Origin: Shewanella gelidimarina
Lineage (GTDB): Bacteria > Pseudomonadota > Gammaproteobacteria > Enterobacterales > Shewanellaceae
Length of the DNA stretch: 64,000 bases
NCBI RefSeq assembly: GCF_023283945.1
Contig: NZ_JAKIKW010000003.1
Span: 1 to 64,000 of the forward strand
Direction of reading: 5' to 3'
The notes beneath the pieces are model-generated. The model saw only the letters and a program-made list of their open reading frames with translations, was not told the origin of the DNA and did no database searches. The position numbers were made by a program, and so were the translations under genes. Positions 28,639 through 37,775 of this stretch are shown here, piece after piece; the stretch's first letter is position 1, and each line of letters opens with the position of its first letter.

Positions 28639-29613
28639 CTAACCAATATCAATGGCTGATACCAGCCAAGGCAGATCCTTTTCAAGCTCTGGCAGGAAAC
28701 ACTGAGACATAATTTGACAACTGTCTCTGGCCATCTGCTCTGCCAGGTCGCTCAGTTCATGTCGCCGTGTGACCAAGGTCAGACGCCTGTTAAAGCCATC
28801 ATTAACAGGAAGGGGTAGGCACCTTACTTGCGCTAAAGGGATCCCACTCTGGTATAAACACAGCGGTGTAGTGATGGTCCAGCCTAGGCCTGAGGCGACC
28901 ATAGAGAGCACTGCAAAGGTATTGTCGAGCTGTAACCTCATGGCAGGCTCAAGGCCAACACGCCTTAAGTAGCGCTCTATATTGGTGCCGATTAACGAGT
29001 CATTGGTGTAGCGCACAAAATCGAGTTTTTGCAGCAAACGATTAATATCATTTATAGAACTGACATCTTCAGACTGACAGCTTAAATTCAGAGGCACCAC
29101 TAACACGAAAGGTTCGCTTAATATGGGGTAGCGACAGAGGTCATCACAGTCTTCAAGTGCATCATCAGAAATAATAATATCGACCTGACGAGACACCAGC
29201 GCATCCGCGTGCATATGAGATCGCCCTGTGGTTAGACTCCAGTTCTCGGTTCGTCGCTTCACCACCTCAATTAACGGCTTACCTAAAGAGGTTGCCAGAG
29301 AATCAACCATGGCAATACGCACTAAATGAAGCTGCTCAAATGTCCCCTGAGTAAACACCTTTTGGGTTTGCTCTGCCTGGGAAAGAAGATGGCTAGATTG
29401 ATCGAAAAAATAACGCCCAGCAATAGTCAGTGCCAGCGGCCGAACACTGCGATCAAGCAGCTCGACCTTAAGGTTCTTTTCTAGCATCGACAGGGTCTGC
29501 GAGACCGAAGATTGTGTTAAACCTAAACGCTTAGCTGTCTCTGTCATGCTGCCAGTTTGAGCTGCAATCACAAACACCTGCAGACCTTTTAAATCAAAAT
29601 CAAATGCTCGCAA
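28639..29613 (-). CDS. LysR-family transcriptional regulator of the amino-alcohol cluster
   Basis: 324-aa LysR regulator. Seen: N-terminal winged helix LQVFVIAAQTGSMTETAKRLGLTQSSVSQTLSMLEKNL (about 10-47; HTH centre TQSSVSQTL) and a substrate-binding domain from about 90 with ASGLGWTITTPL near 235. Start is TTG with AGGAA 6 nt upstream; no ATG is near. Same strand and just upstream of the permease gene, so it is the probable regulator of the cluster, acting at the palindrome at 28561-28583. Confidence 0.86.
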   Translation of the reverse strand: MRAFDFDLKGLQVFVIAAQTGSMTETAKRLGLTQSSVSQTLSMLEKNLKVELLDRSVRPLALTIAGRYFFDQSSHLLSQAEQTQKVFTQGTFEQLHLVRIAMVDSLATSLGKPLIEVVKRRTENWSLTTGRSHMHADALVSRQVDIIISDDALEDCDDLCRYPILSEPFVLVVPLNLSCQSEDVSSINDINRLLQKLDFVRYTNDSLIGTNIERYLRRVGLEPAMRLQLDNTFAVLSMVASGLGWTITTPLCLYQSGIPLAQVRCLPLPVNDGFNRRLTLVTRRHELSDLAEQMARDSCQIMSQCFLPELEKDLPWLVSAIDIG

Positions 29614-29663
29614 TGACGTTCCTATTTAGCTTGAATAAAGTGGTGAATAAACAAAAATATGGC

Positions 29664-29795
29664 ATGAATATCACTCAGTTAGAAGCTTTTTTAATCACAA
29701 TGGAAGATTAAGCAGCTTACAAGCTTGCTTATTGTGAGAGGTTACTTAAGCAACAGGTCATTAAATGGAACAGCGTGAAACATCAAATTATGCCA
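29664..29795 (+). pseudogene. Possible decayed LysR-type gene start
   Basis: From ATG 29664 the frame reads MNITQLEAFLITMED then a stop, then further codons without clear homology. The opening resembles LysR N-termini (QLEAFxxxxExGS). No helix-turn-helix follows. This may be chance; it is the only coding-like trace in 29614-30034. Confidence 0.25.
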
Positions 29796-30034
29796 ATGCT
29801 TTGTTGAGTTTATCGTCATTGGTATCATCTGAGCTTCATGTGCGTGGCTGAAGCCATGGTCTTTGAGGAAGTATGGTCGAATGAAGTTTTAGGCCGTTAT
29901 CGTCAATCAGTGTTGAAGACTTTGGTGAGCATCTTGTCGGATGAAATATTCTGTGGCTGAGTAGCCGTAGGCTTAGGTGATTTTCGAAAGAGCAACAATA
30001 CAGCAGGGGGACATATGGGGGCACATATAAACAA

Positions 30035-30066
30035 AAACGGGCTTCCCATTGCTGGAAAGCCCGTTT
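30035..30066 (-). terminator. Rho-independent terminator after fis
   Basis: Minus strand AAACGGGCTT - 12 nt - AAGCCCGTTT followed by TTGTTTA, 27 nt past the fis stop. Confidence 0.85.
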
Positions 30067-30092
30067 CGATACAACATGTTAAGACGTGAGTC

Positions 30093-31384
<1,292 letters not shown>

Positions 31385-31411
31385 TTATCAAATCACCTTG
31401 CTCGTCAAAGG

Positions 31412-31446
31412 GGCGCTATAGTACGCCTTTTTCAAGCCTGTGAAAA
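31412..31446 (-). promoter_or_regulatory. Candidate dusB-fis promoter with GC-rich discriminator
   Basis: Minus strand TTTTCA - 17 nt - TACTAT, then AGCGCCCC. The -35 is weak; the -10 and the GC-rich discriminator resemble growth-rate-controlled fis promoters. Start site not determined. Confidence 0.4.
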
Positions 31447-31506
31447 GGTCAATAAATGACCTGAGGGCAACTTTTTTTCTTGACTTTTGCTAGGTGAGAA
31501 GTCTGT

Positions 31507-31527
31507 CGCGGCGCAGAGTGCGCCGCG
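31507..31527. other. GC-rich hairpin between prmA and dusB
   Basis: CGCGGCGCA-GAG-TGCGCCGCG, 9-bp perfect stem just past the prmA stop. It lacks a T tract on the minus strand, so it is not a standard terminator; it may stabilise the prmA mRNA end or act as a weak terminator. Confidence 0.5.
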
Positions 31528-31535
31528 TATTACCG

Positions 31536-32417
31536 TTATTTGCGTATCCCTGTCAAGCGGCTCCAGTCGTCTTTGTGAGCAGGCTCGTCCATGTCGAACC
31601 ATTTGCTATAAAAGGTTGAAACTTCTTCAGCTTGTTCTTTTAGTAGACCTGAAAGGGCAAGTTGACCACCAGGTAACACTTTATCTGCAATTAATGGTGC
31701 CAATTCACGTAATGGGCCTGCAAGAATGTTTGCCACTAAGATATCTGCTTTCAGATCTGCAGGTTGATCTTCTGGCAGATACAGTGAAAGCCTGTCTTGT
31801 ACACCGTTACGCTCTGCATTAGCTTTAGAAGCGTCAATCGCTTGATAATCGATATCAACGCCTGTGACACGTTCAGCGCCTAGCTTAAGTGCGGCTACAG
31901 CGAGAATGCCTGAGCCACAACCAAAGTCGATGACCTCTTTATTGTGGTAGTCGAGTCCATCTAGCCACTCTAAACATAAAGCCGTCGTTGGGTGAGTACC
32001 TGTGCCGAAGGCAAGGCCGGGATCTAAAATCACGTTAACTGCGGTTGGATCTGGGATCTCACGCCAGCTTGGGCAGATCCAAAGGCGGTCACCAAACTTA
32101 ATCGGGTGGAAGTTATCCATCCATTCACGTTCCCAGTCTTTGTCTTCAACTTGCTCTATCTTATGGCCGAAGTTTTCACCTAAATAGGGGAGCAGTTTTA
32201 GACGCTCAACCACAGGCGCTAAATCATGATCGGCCTCAAAGAGTGCAATGATCACGGTGTGACTCCACAACGGTGTTTCACCTAAAGTGGGTTCATAGAT
32301 AGGGGTGTCTTTACCGTCTTCGAAGGTAATAGAAATTGACCCTTCTTCCATCAGCTGATCGCTAAGTGCGTCTGCGTGAGGGCCGTCGGTATCAATTCTT
32401 AGTTGGATCCAAGGCAT
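31536..32417 (-). CDS. prmA: Ribosomal protein L11 methyltransferase
   Basis: PrmA trimethylates ribosomal protein L11 using SAM. 293 aa, the same as in E. coli. Seen: N-terminal L11-recognition domain (1-~60, [16 protein letters not shown]), linker with [29 protein letters not shown] (~136) and SAM motif [16 protein letters not shown] (~161), then ANILAGPL (~222). Cytosolic. Its upstream region carries a miniature inverted-repeat element ending 36 bp before the ATG. Confidence 0.97.
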   Translation of the reverse strand: MPWIQLRIDTDGPHADALSDQLMEEGSISITFEDGKDTPIYEPTLGETPLWSHTVIIALFEADHDLAPVVERLKLLPYLGENFGHKIEQVEDKDWEREWMDNFHPIKFGDRLWICPSWREIPDPTAVNVILDPGLAFGTGTHPTTALCLEWLDGLDYHNKEVIDFGCGSGILAVAALKLGAERVTGVDIDYQAIDASKANAERNGVQDRLSLYLPEDQPADLKADILVANILAGPLRELAPLIADKVLPGGQLALSGLLKEQAEEVSTFYSKWFDMDEPAHKDDWSRLTGIRK

Positions 32418-32453
32418 GAGAATTCTCGTTAGCTAGATATATCGGCGTATTGT

Positions 32454-32580
32454 ATACCCAAACGACCTCAGAATGCAGTATTCAGCATGTCGAAAAGGGA
32501 ATAACCATTATCTCAATCATTGCTTTGTTCAGCTATCCTACTTGAGCTCTGAAACCAGCGTTTTGAAGTGAGTTGGGTAT
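32454..32580. mobile_element. 127-bp miniature inverted-repeat element (ATACCCAA family)
   Basis: Ends ATACCCAA... and ...TTGGGTAT, with imperfect terminal inverted repeats of about 20 bp (ATACCCAAACGACCTCAGAA against ATACCCAACTCACTTCAAAA). Non-coding. It lies in the promoter region of prmA. A collapsed pair of the same ends is at 59752-59772. Confidence 0.65.
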
Positions 32581-32812
32581 TTCGTTAAGCTTAAATCAGG
32601 TGCAGGACTCTATGGCAATTAGTCACTGTTTTACTTGAGCAATTAGTGACTTATAGTCCGCTTGTAATAACAGTATCCCTCAGAAGGACGTTTAGATTGT
32701 TTTGTTTGAAATGTTGCTTCAAGTAGCTGAAAATCATTGGTTAAAAGGTATTACCGCTGTTCTGTGTTTTATGCCTTGTTTGTGATCTTACTCTAATACT
32801 CACTTGAAAGAG

Positions 32813-32828
32813 CGTGAGCAAGATCACG
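32813..32828 (+). promoter_or_regulatory. CRP-like site upstream of the fumarate reductase genes
   Basis: CGTGA-GCAAGA-TCACG has perfectly symmetric GTGA/TCAC arms in CRP spacing, 88 bp before the first cytochrome b gene. Anaerobic respiration in Shewanella is known to depend on CRP, so activation here is plausible. Confidence 0.5.
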
Positions 32829-32915
32829 ATTGAAAATGCAGTTTCAACGAGGTGATTAACAAGTTGCTAGAGTGTAAATCCCACGACTAGGCATAAGATA
32901 AACAAGATAACTACT

Positions 32916-33620
32916 ATGTTAGCATCCTACGTAAGCGCAACCGGACATCCCGCATCAGCTAAAGCGGACAAAATACAAAGCATCACCGGTGTATTGATGG
33001 GCTGCTTTCTATTAGCTCATCTACATTTTGAATCTAGCATTTTACTTGGTAAAGAGGCGTTTTATACCGTAGTGCAGTTTCTCGAAGGGGGCATGTTTAG
33101 CTCAACGGGACATGGCTTCCCGATTGTCACTAAGGTTTTTTCGGTGTTTATGTTACTGGTGGTGATGGCGCATGCGGCAGTGGCTTTACGTCGTTTCCCT
33201 GCGCAAATAGGGCAGTGGCGTGCACTTAGACGTCATATGTCAGTGATTAATCATAAAGACAGCCATGCGTGGTTCTGGCAGCTGATTACGGGCTTTGTGT
33301 TGTTCTTCCTTGTGCCTGTACACCTTTTTACCATGATAGCCAATCCAGAAATAGGTCCCCATCTTTCGGCTGACAGAGTCTACAACCAAAATGCTTGGTT
33401 GCTATACGCCTTACTGCTACCTGCTGTGGTGATCCACGCGATGATAGGACTTTATCGCGTGGCAGTTAAGTGGGGTTTAACCACTAAACGTACGGGGCTG
33501 CGTAAGCTGGCTAAAGGCTTGATTATTTATCTTATCGTCATTGGTCTTATGAGTCTTATATCTTATCTCATCATTGGCAGTGATTTGAGCTTGCCCGTTG
33601 AAGCTTATCGCCCTAGTTAG
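32916..33620 (+). CDS. Di-haem cytochrome b subunit, FrdC-like paralogue 1
   Basis: 234-aa membrane cytochrome b of the succinate dehydrogenase/fumarate reductase type, five spans. Seen: haem-ligand histidines H35 (LLAHLHFESSILLG), H86 (VMAHAAVALR), H136 (VPVHLF) and H174 (VIHAMIGLYR), matching H44, H93, H143 and H182 of Wolinella FrdC. Glu57 aligns with Wolinella Glu66, needed for menaquinol oxidation. The E-pathway glutamate (Wolinella Glu180) is replaced by Val172. First gene of the frd unit, followed by a second cytochrome b. Confidence 0.88.
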   Translation: MLASYVSATGHPASAKADKIQSITGVLMGCFLLAHLHFESSILLGKEAFYTVVQFLEGGMFSSTGHGFPIVTKVFSVFMLLVVMAHAAVALRRFPAQIGQWRALRRHMSVINHKDSHAWFWQLITGFVLFFLVPVHLFTMIANPEIGPHLSADRVYNQNAWLLYALLLPAVVIHAMIGLYRVAVKWGLTTKRTGLRKLAKGLIIYLIVIGLMSLISYLIIGSDLSLPVEAYRPS

Positions 33621-33769
33621 TTACGGCCATATTTTATTAATCGATAAATTAGGTATCGCTGGATTAATTACTTTTTTGTTGATCTACCTCACTGTTGGGA
33701 AGTTATTTGTGAGCGACATTGGTTACAGTGTCTTTAAGCGAAAATTCAACAACATGGATAGGGAAGCGA

Positions 33770-34444
33770 ATGAGAATAATAAAAAATCGCGGTAAATTGA
33801 GTGGTTGGCTTGATATAAGCCAAAGCGCCAGTGGGGTAGTGCTAGCGGTATTTTTGTGGACGCACCTGTTATTGGTGTCATCCATATTATTGGGTAAAGA
33901 TGCGATGACATGGGTCGCTAAAACCATGGAACTGAGTTTTTTAACGGCTGACGGTCATGGCTACCCTTGGGTGGTGACGGTCATCGCCGTTGTTATTGCC
34001 GCTATCGTATTGGTTCACGTTTTGGTTGCGGCGCACAAAATGCCGCTCAACCTACGTCAACAAAAAGCGCTAAAGCAGCAACTCAGCATGGTGAACCACG
34101 GCGACACTCGTTTATGGGTTTGGCAAGCCGTTACTGGCGTGGTGATTTTTTTGCTATTGCCAGTGCATTTGTGGCTCATTGGCGCAGCACCGGAAACCAT
34201 TGGTCCCTATGGCAGTGCGGATAGAATTTGGCAGCAGGGCGTATGGTTACTGTATTTACCTTTACTCTTTTGCGTTGAACTGCATGCAGCCATTGGCGTA
34301 TATCGTGTTGCGGTTAAGTGGGGTGCTGTCAGAGACCTCAATAGCCGTAGCAGGCTGAAAAAAATAAAAAGCATTATCAGCGCCATCTTTATTGTGGTGG
34401 GTATTGCTTCACTACTGGCATTTTTGCCTTATGCAAATGCCTAG
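33770..34444 (+). CDS. frdC: Fumarate reductase di-haem cytochrome b subunit FrdC (paralogue 2)
   Basis: 224-aa five-span cytochrome b, the closer match to Wolinella FrdC (SASGVVLAVFLWTHLLLVSS, LPVHLWLIGAAPETIGPYGS, FCVELHAAIGVYRVAVKWG). Haem histidines H32, H83, H133, H172; menaquinol-site Glu54; E-pathway Glu170 two residues before H172 is kept. The ATG at 33770 has GGGAAG upstream; a TTG at 33719 is also in frame but less likely. Anchors FrdAB to the inner membrane and passes electrons from menaquinol to fumarate, or in reverse from succinate. Confidence 0.92.
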   Translation: MRIIKNRGKLSGWLDISQSASGVVLAVFLWTHLLLVSSILLGKDAMTWVAKTMELSFLTADGHGYPWVVTVIAVVIAAIVLVHVLVAAHKMPLNLRQQKALKQQLSMVNHGDTRLWVWQAVTGVVIFLLLPVHLWLIGAAPETIGPYGSADRIWQQGVWLLYLPLLFCVELHAAIGVYRVAVKWGAVRDLNSRSRLKKIKSIISAIFIVVGIASLLAFLPYANA

Positions 34445-34540
34445 AACAGATTACAAGCATGCTGAGCCATTAATGCTGAGTGACACACTTTTTGAATATT
34501 CGAACTATAAACCGACTCTGCAGCCGCTTAAGGAGCATGT

Positions 34541-36538
34541 GTGAAACTGATATATACCGATTCGTTAGTGATCGGCGCTGGACTTGCTGGATTACGCGTC
34601 GCCATTGCCTCAAAAGAGCGCGGGCTAGATACCCTTGTATTGTCATTAGTCCCTGCTAAGCGGTCGCATTCGGCTGCTGCGCAAGGTGGCATGCAAGCAA
34701 GTTTGGGCAATACCGTGAAAGGTATGGGAGATGATGAAGATGTGCATTTCCAAGATACGGTAAAAGGATCGGATTGGGGTTGCGATCAAGATGTGGCTCG
34801 TATGTTTGCTCATTGCGCCCCTAAAGCGGTGCGTGAATTAGCTAACTGGGGCGTGCCCTGGACTAGAGTGACCAAAGGTCCGCGTCAAGTGGTGGTGAAT
34901 GCCGAGAAAGTCACTATTGAAGAAGCTGAAGAGGCTCACGGTCTGATTAATGCCCGTGACTTTGGTGGCACTAAAAAGTGGCGTACTTGCTATACCGCTG
35001 ATGGTACTGGTCATTCACTGCTATATGCCGTCGATAACAAAGCGATATCGATGGATATTCCGGTGCATGAGCGTATGGAAGCCTTATCGCTTATCCACGA
35101 CGGTAAGCGCTGCCATGGCGTGGTCGCACGCTGTTTGGTGACTGGAGAACTGCGTGCTTATGTCGCTAAGTCGACCACGATAGCCACTGGTGGTTACGGC
35201 CGAATTTATGAAGTATCAACCAATGCCATCATCTGTGAAGGAATAGGCCAAGCACTTGCGCTTGAAACCGGTGTTGCCAAGTTGGGTAACATGGAAGCGG
35301 TGCAGTTCCATCCAACCGCCATCGTACCCGTCGGGATCTTAACGACAGAAGGTTGTCGTGGTGATGGTGGCCTATTGCGGGATAAAGATGGTCACCGTTT
35401 TATGCCAGACTATGAGCCTGAAAAGAAAGAGTTGGCATCGCGTGATGTAGTGTCGCGCCGTATGACTGAACATATGCGTAAAGGTAAGGGCGTTGATAGC
35501 CCTTATGGACCGCATCTATGGCTTGATATTACCTTGCTTGGCCGTAAACATGTTGAAACTAACTTGCGTGAAGTGAAAGAGATCTGTGAGAACTTCTTAG
35601 GCATAGATCCGGCAAAAGATTGGATCCCGGTGAGACCGACCCAGCATTATTCAATGGGCGGTATCCGCACCGATGCAACAGGGCAAAATCCGCAGTTAAA
35701 AGGCCTGTTTAGTGTGGGTGAAGCCGCTTGTTGGGATATGCACGGTTTTAACCGACTCGGCGGTAACTCTCTTGCTGAAACCGTTGTTGGCGGCATGATT
35801 ATTGGCAAGTACGTGGCTGATTTCTGCCAGCAGAATACCTTAGAGATTGATACTGGCCTGGTTGAGTCTTTTGTCGGAAAAGTGCAAAGCGAGATTGATG
35901 ACTTAGTCGATGGAGAAGGAACTGAAAGTCCGTTTGAGCTGAAAAAACAGATGCAACGGATCATGATGGATTACGTGGGTATCTTCCGTAATGGCCCTGA
36001 GCTTGAAAAAGCCGTTAACGAGCTACAAGAGTTGCTTAAGCGTGCTCAAGCATTAGGCCTTAAATGTAAGAAGCGCCACGCTAACCCAGAACTTGTAGAA
36101 GCACTGCGGGTTAAACGTATGCTGAAAGTTGCGCTAACGGTCGCTGCTGGCGCTGCAGCACGCACTGAGAGTCGCGGAGCACACGCTCGTGAAGATTTTC
36201 CGCAGCGTAACGATAAAGACTGGCTAAACCGCACTTTGGCAAGCTGGCCAAACGCAGAAGCGTTATCGCCGACGCTGGAATATGAGCAGTTGGATGTAAT
36301 GAAGATGGAGTTACCGCCTGGCTACCGTGGTTATGGTATTAACAATGCGATAGCGCATCCTGATACGGGCAAGCGCGAGCAGCAGATCACTGAGATATTG
36401 AGTCAGTTAGGTGATGATGCCGATAGGCACGACAGACAAAATGCCTTAATGCCATTTGAGGTGCCAGAGTCATTAATACCTAAGAATGAGCGTTTGAGTG
36501 AAATGTTAGATCAGCAAGTTGCAGGAGAGACGAAATGA
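34541..36538 (+). CDS. frdA: Fumarate reductase flavoprotein subunit
   Basis: 665-aa catalytic subunit that reduces fumarate to succinate at the cytoplasmic face. Seen: dinucleotide motif [17 protein letters not shown], the FAD-attachment histidine His43 in [11 protein letters not shown] (same number as in Wolinella FrdA), [15 protein letters not shown], the dicarboxylate loop [19 protein letters not shown], the catalytic Arg in [20 protein letters not shown] and [10 protein letters not shown]. Starts with GTG behind TAAGGAG. Overlaps frdB by 4 nt (ATGA). Wolinella-type complex; distinct from the periplasmic fumarate reductase FccA of Shewanella. Confidence 0.95.
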   Translation: MKLIYTDSLVIGAGLAGLRVAIASKERGLDTLVLSLVPAKRSHSAAAQGGMQASLGNTVKGMGDDEDVHFQDTVKGSDWGCDQDVARMFAHCAPKAVRELANWGVPWTRVTKGPRQVVVNAEKVTIEEAEEAHGLINARDFGGTKKWRTCYTADGTGHSLLYAVDNKAISMDIPVHERMEALSLIHDGKRCHGVVARCLVTGELRAYVAKSTTIATGGYGRIYEVSTNAIICEGIGQALALETGVAKLGNMEAVQFHPTAIVPVGILTTEGCRGDGGLLRDKDGHRFMPDYEPEKKELASRDVVSRRMTEHMRKGKGVDSPYGPHLWLDITLLGRKHVETNLREVKEICENFLGIDPAKDWIPVRPTQHYSMGGIRTDATGQNPQLKGLFSVGEAACWDMHGFNRLGGNSLAETVVGGMIIGKYVADFCQQNTLEIDTGLVESFVGKVQSEIDDLVDGEGTESPFELKKQMQRIMMDYVGIFRNGPELEKAVNELQELLKRAQALGLKCKKRHANPELVEALRVKRMLKVALTVAAGAAARTESRGAHAREDFPQRNDKDWLNRTLASWPNAEALSPTLEYEQLDVMKMELPPGYRGYGINNAIAHPDTGKREQQITEILSQLGDDADRHDRQNALMPFEVPESLIPKNERLSEMLDQQVAGETK

Positions 36539-37278
36539 GCCTAGAAGCCACAAAAGGGCGGATGTTAACCTTTAATATATTCCGTTATGATCCACAAGAA
36601 CCGGGCGATAAGCCTAAAATGGTGAAGTACCAGCTTGAAGAAACACCGGGTATGACGGTCTTTATTGCGCTTAACCGTTTACGTGAAGAACAAGATACCT
36701 CGTTGCAATTTGATTTTGTGTGCCGAGCAGGTATTTGTGGCAGTTGCGCTATGGTCATTAACGGTTTTCCGACGTTGGCTTGCCGAACATTAACCCGCAA
36801 ATACCCGAAAGGTGACATCATGTTGATGCCGCTACCTGGGTTTGAATTGATTGGTGATCTGTCGGTCAATACCGGCAAGTTTATGCGCGAGCTGGCTGAG
36901 CGTTTAAAGTTGTGGCTACATCCCATCAGTGATGATTTGGATGTTCACCGCTTAGAAGCGCCGATGGACCCTGTAGAAGCAGCCAAACTCTACGAGCTAG
37001 AACGGTGTGTAGAGTGTGGTGTATGTGTATCAGCCTGTGCCACTAAACAGATGCGCGAAACCTTTGTTGGTGCCGTGGGCATGATGAAACTTGCGCGTTT
37101 TGAGCTTGATAGCCGAGATGGTCGAGGGCTTGAAGATTATTATCATGTGATTGGTAACCAAGACGGTGTCTTTGGCTGCATGACTTTGTTAGGGTGCCAA
37201 GATAATTGCCCTAAGGACCTGCCGCATATGCAGCAGATTGCCTATCTAAGACGAAAAATGGCAGTCACTTTAGTTTAG
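36535..37278 (+). CDS. frdB: Fumarate reductase iron-sulfur subunit
   Basis: 247-aa electron-transfer subunit between FrdC haems and FrdA FAD. Seen: [2Fe-2S] ligands in [12 protein letters not shown] and the following Cys of TLAC; [4Fe-4S] ligands in [11 protein letters not shown]; [3Fe-4S] and remaining ligands in [16 protein letters not shown]. All expected cysteines are present. Translationally coupled to frdA and followed by a strong terminator. Confidence 0.95.
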   Translation: MSLEATKGRMLTFNIFRYDPQEPGDKPKMVKYQLEETPGMTVFIALNRLREEQDTSLQFDFVCRAGICGSCAMVINGFPTLACRTLTRKYPKGDIMLMPLPGFELIGDLSVNTGKFMRELAERLKLWLHPISDDLDVHRLEAPMDPVEAAKLYELERCVECGVCVSACATKQMRETFVGAVGMMKLARFELDSRDGRGLEDYYHVIGNQDGVFGCMTLLGCQDNCPKDLPHMQQIAYLRRKMAVTLV

Positions 37279-37351
37279 GTTTATGGGTTAAAAAAGTGCT
37301 CAAACCCCATGGTTATCAACCTTTGTGGGGGACTAAAGCCGCTAAACATTG

Positions 37352-37378
37352 AAGCCTGCACTTGCAGGCTTTTTTTTG
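37352..37378 (+). terminator. Rho-independent terminator after frdB
   Basis: AAGCCTGC-ACTT-GCAGGCTT, 8-bp stem, followed by a run of T. Confidence 0.9.
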
Positions 37379-37465
37379 GCTGATATAAAAATCACTAACA
37401 GTGATGATCTGATTAAGTATAATTTTTATTGGTAAAAACGTGGTGATTTAATACAATAAAGTTTA

Positions 37466-37738
37466 GGGGCTGTTAATGTTTCACGGTTGTTTTTGCCGCC
37501 GTTTATTGGCTATTTTGACAAGGCGGAGGCTATGCCGTTTAGTTATTCTCCACAAATAGCCTACAACACCGTAAAATAGCCAAGAAGCGCGGCCCTTAGG
37601 GTTCGTTTCAATGCTTTTATTCTTTTATGACTAGAGTGCGTTACGAGCTTTTCGCTTAGACTGCTAAATCATCGCTCAAGCCTTGTACTAAAATCATTGA
37701 ATTCGAACAAAAACTAAGCTCGAAAGATCAACAGCCCC
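37466..37738. mobile_element. MITE, IS630/Tc1-type ends, copy A
   Basis: 273-bp non-coding element with terminal inverted repeats (TA)GGGGCTGTTAATGTTTC and (TA)GGGGCTGTTGATCTTTC, flanked at both ends by TA (37464-37465, 37739-37740), as for TA-targeting IS630/mariner transposases. A second copy in opposite orientation is at 62384-62670; internal sequence is closely similar throughout. Its right end is 23 bp before the ribosome site of the next gene. Confidence 0.8.
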
Positions 37739-37775
37739 TAGTAATAGTTGGTCGTTTATAAAGGAATAATTGATA

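Noticed and set aside
21948..29613. Putrescine (Puu) degradation as the function of the cluster
   Set aside because: The permease resembles Eat rather than PuuP, an Fe-alcohol dehydrogenase is present, and the PuuB oxidase and aminotransferase needed for putrescine are absent. Kept only as an alternative.
33598..33795. 65-codon frame between the two cytochrome b genes
   Set aside because: Overlaps the end of FrdC1 and start of FrdC2, has no ribosome site, and does not look like a third frd subunit (FrdD).
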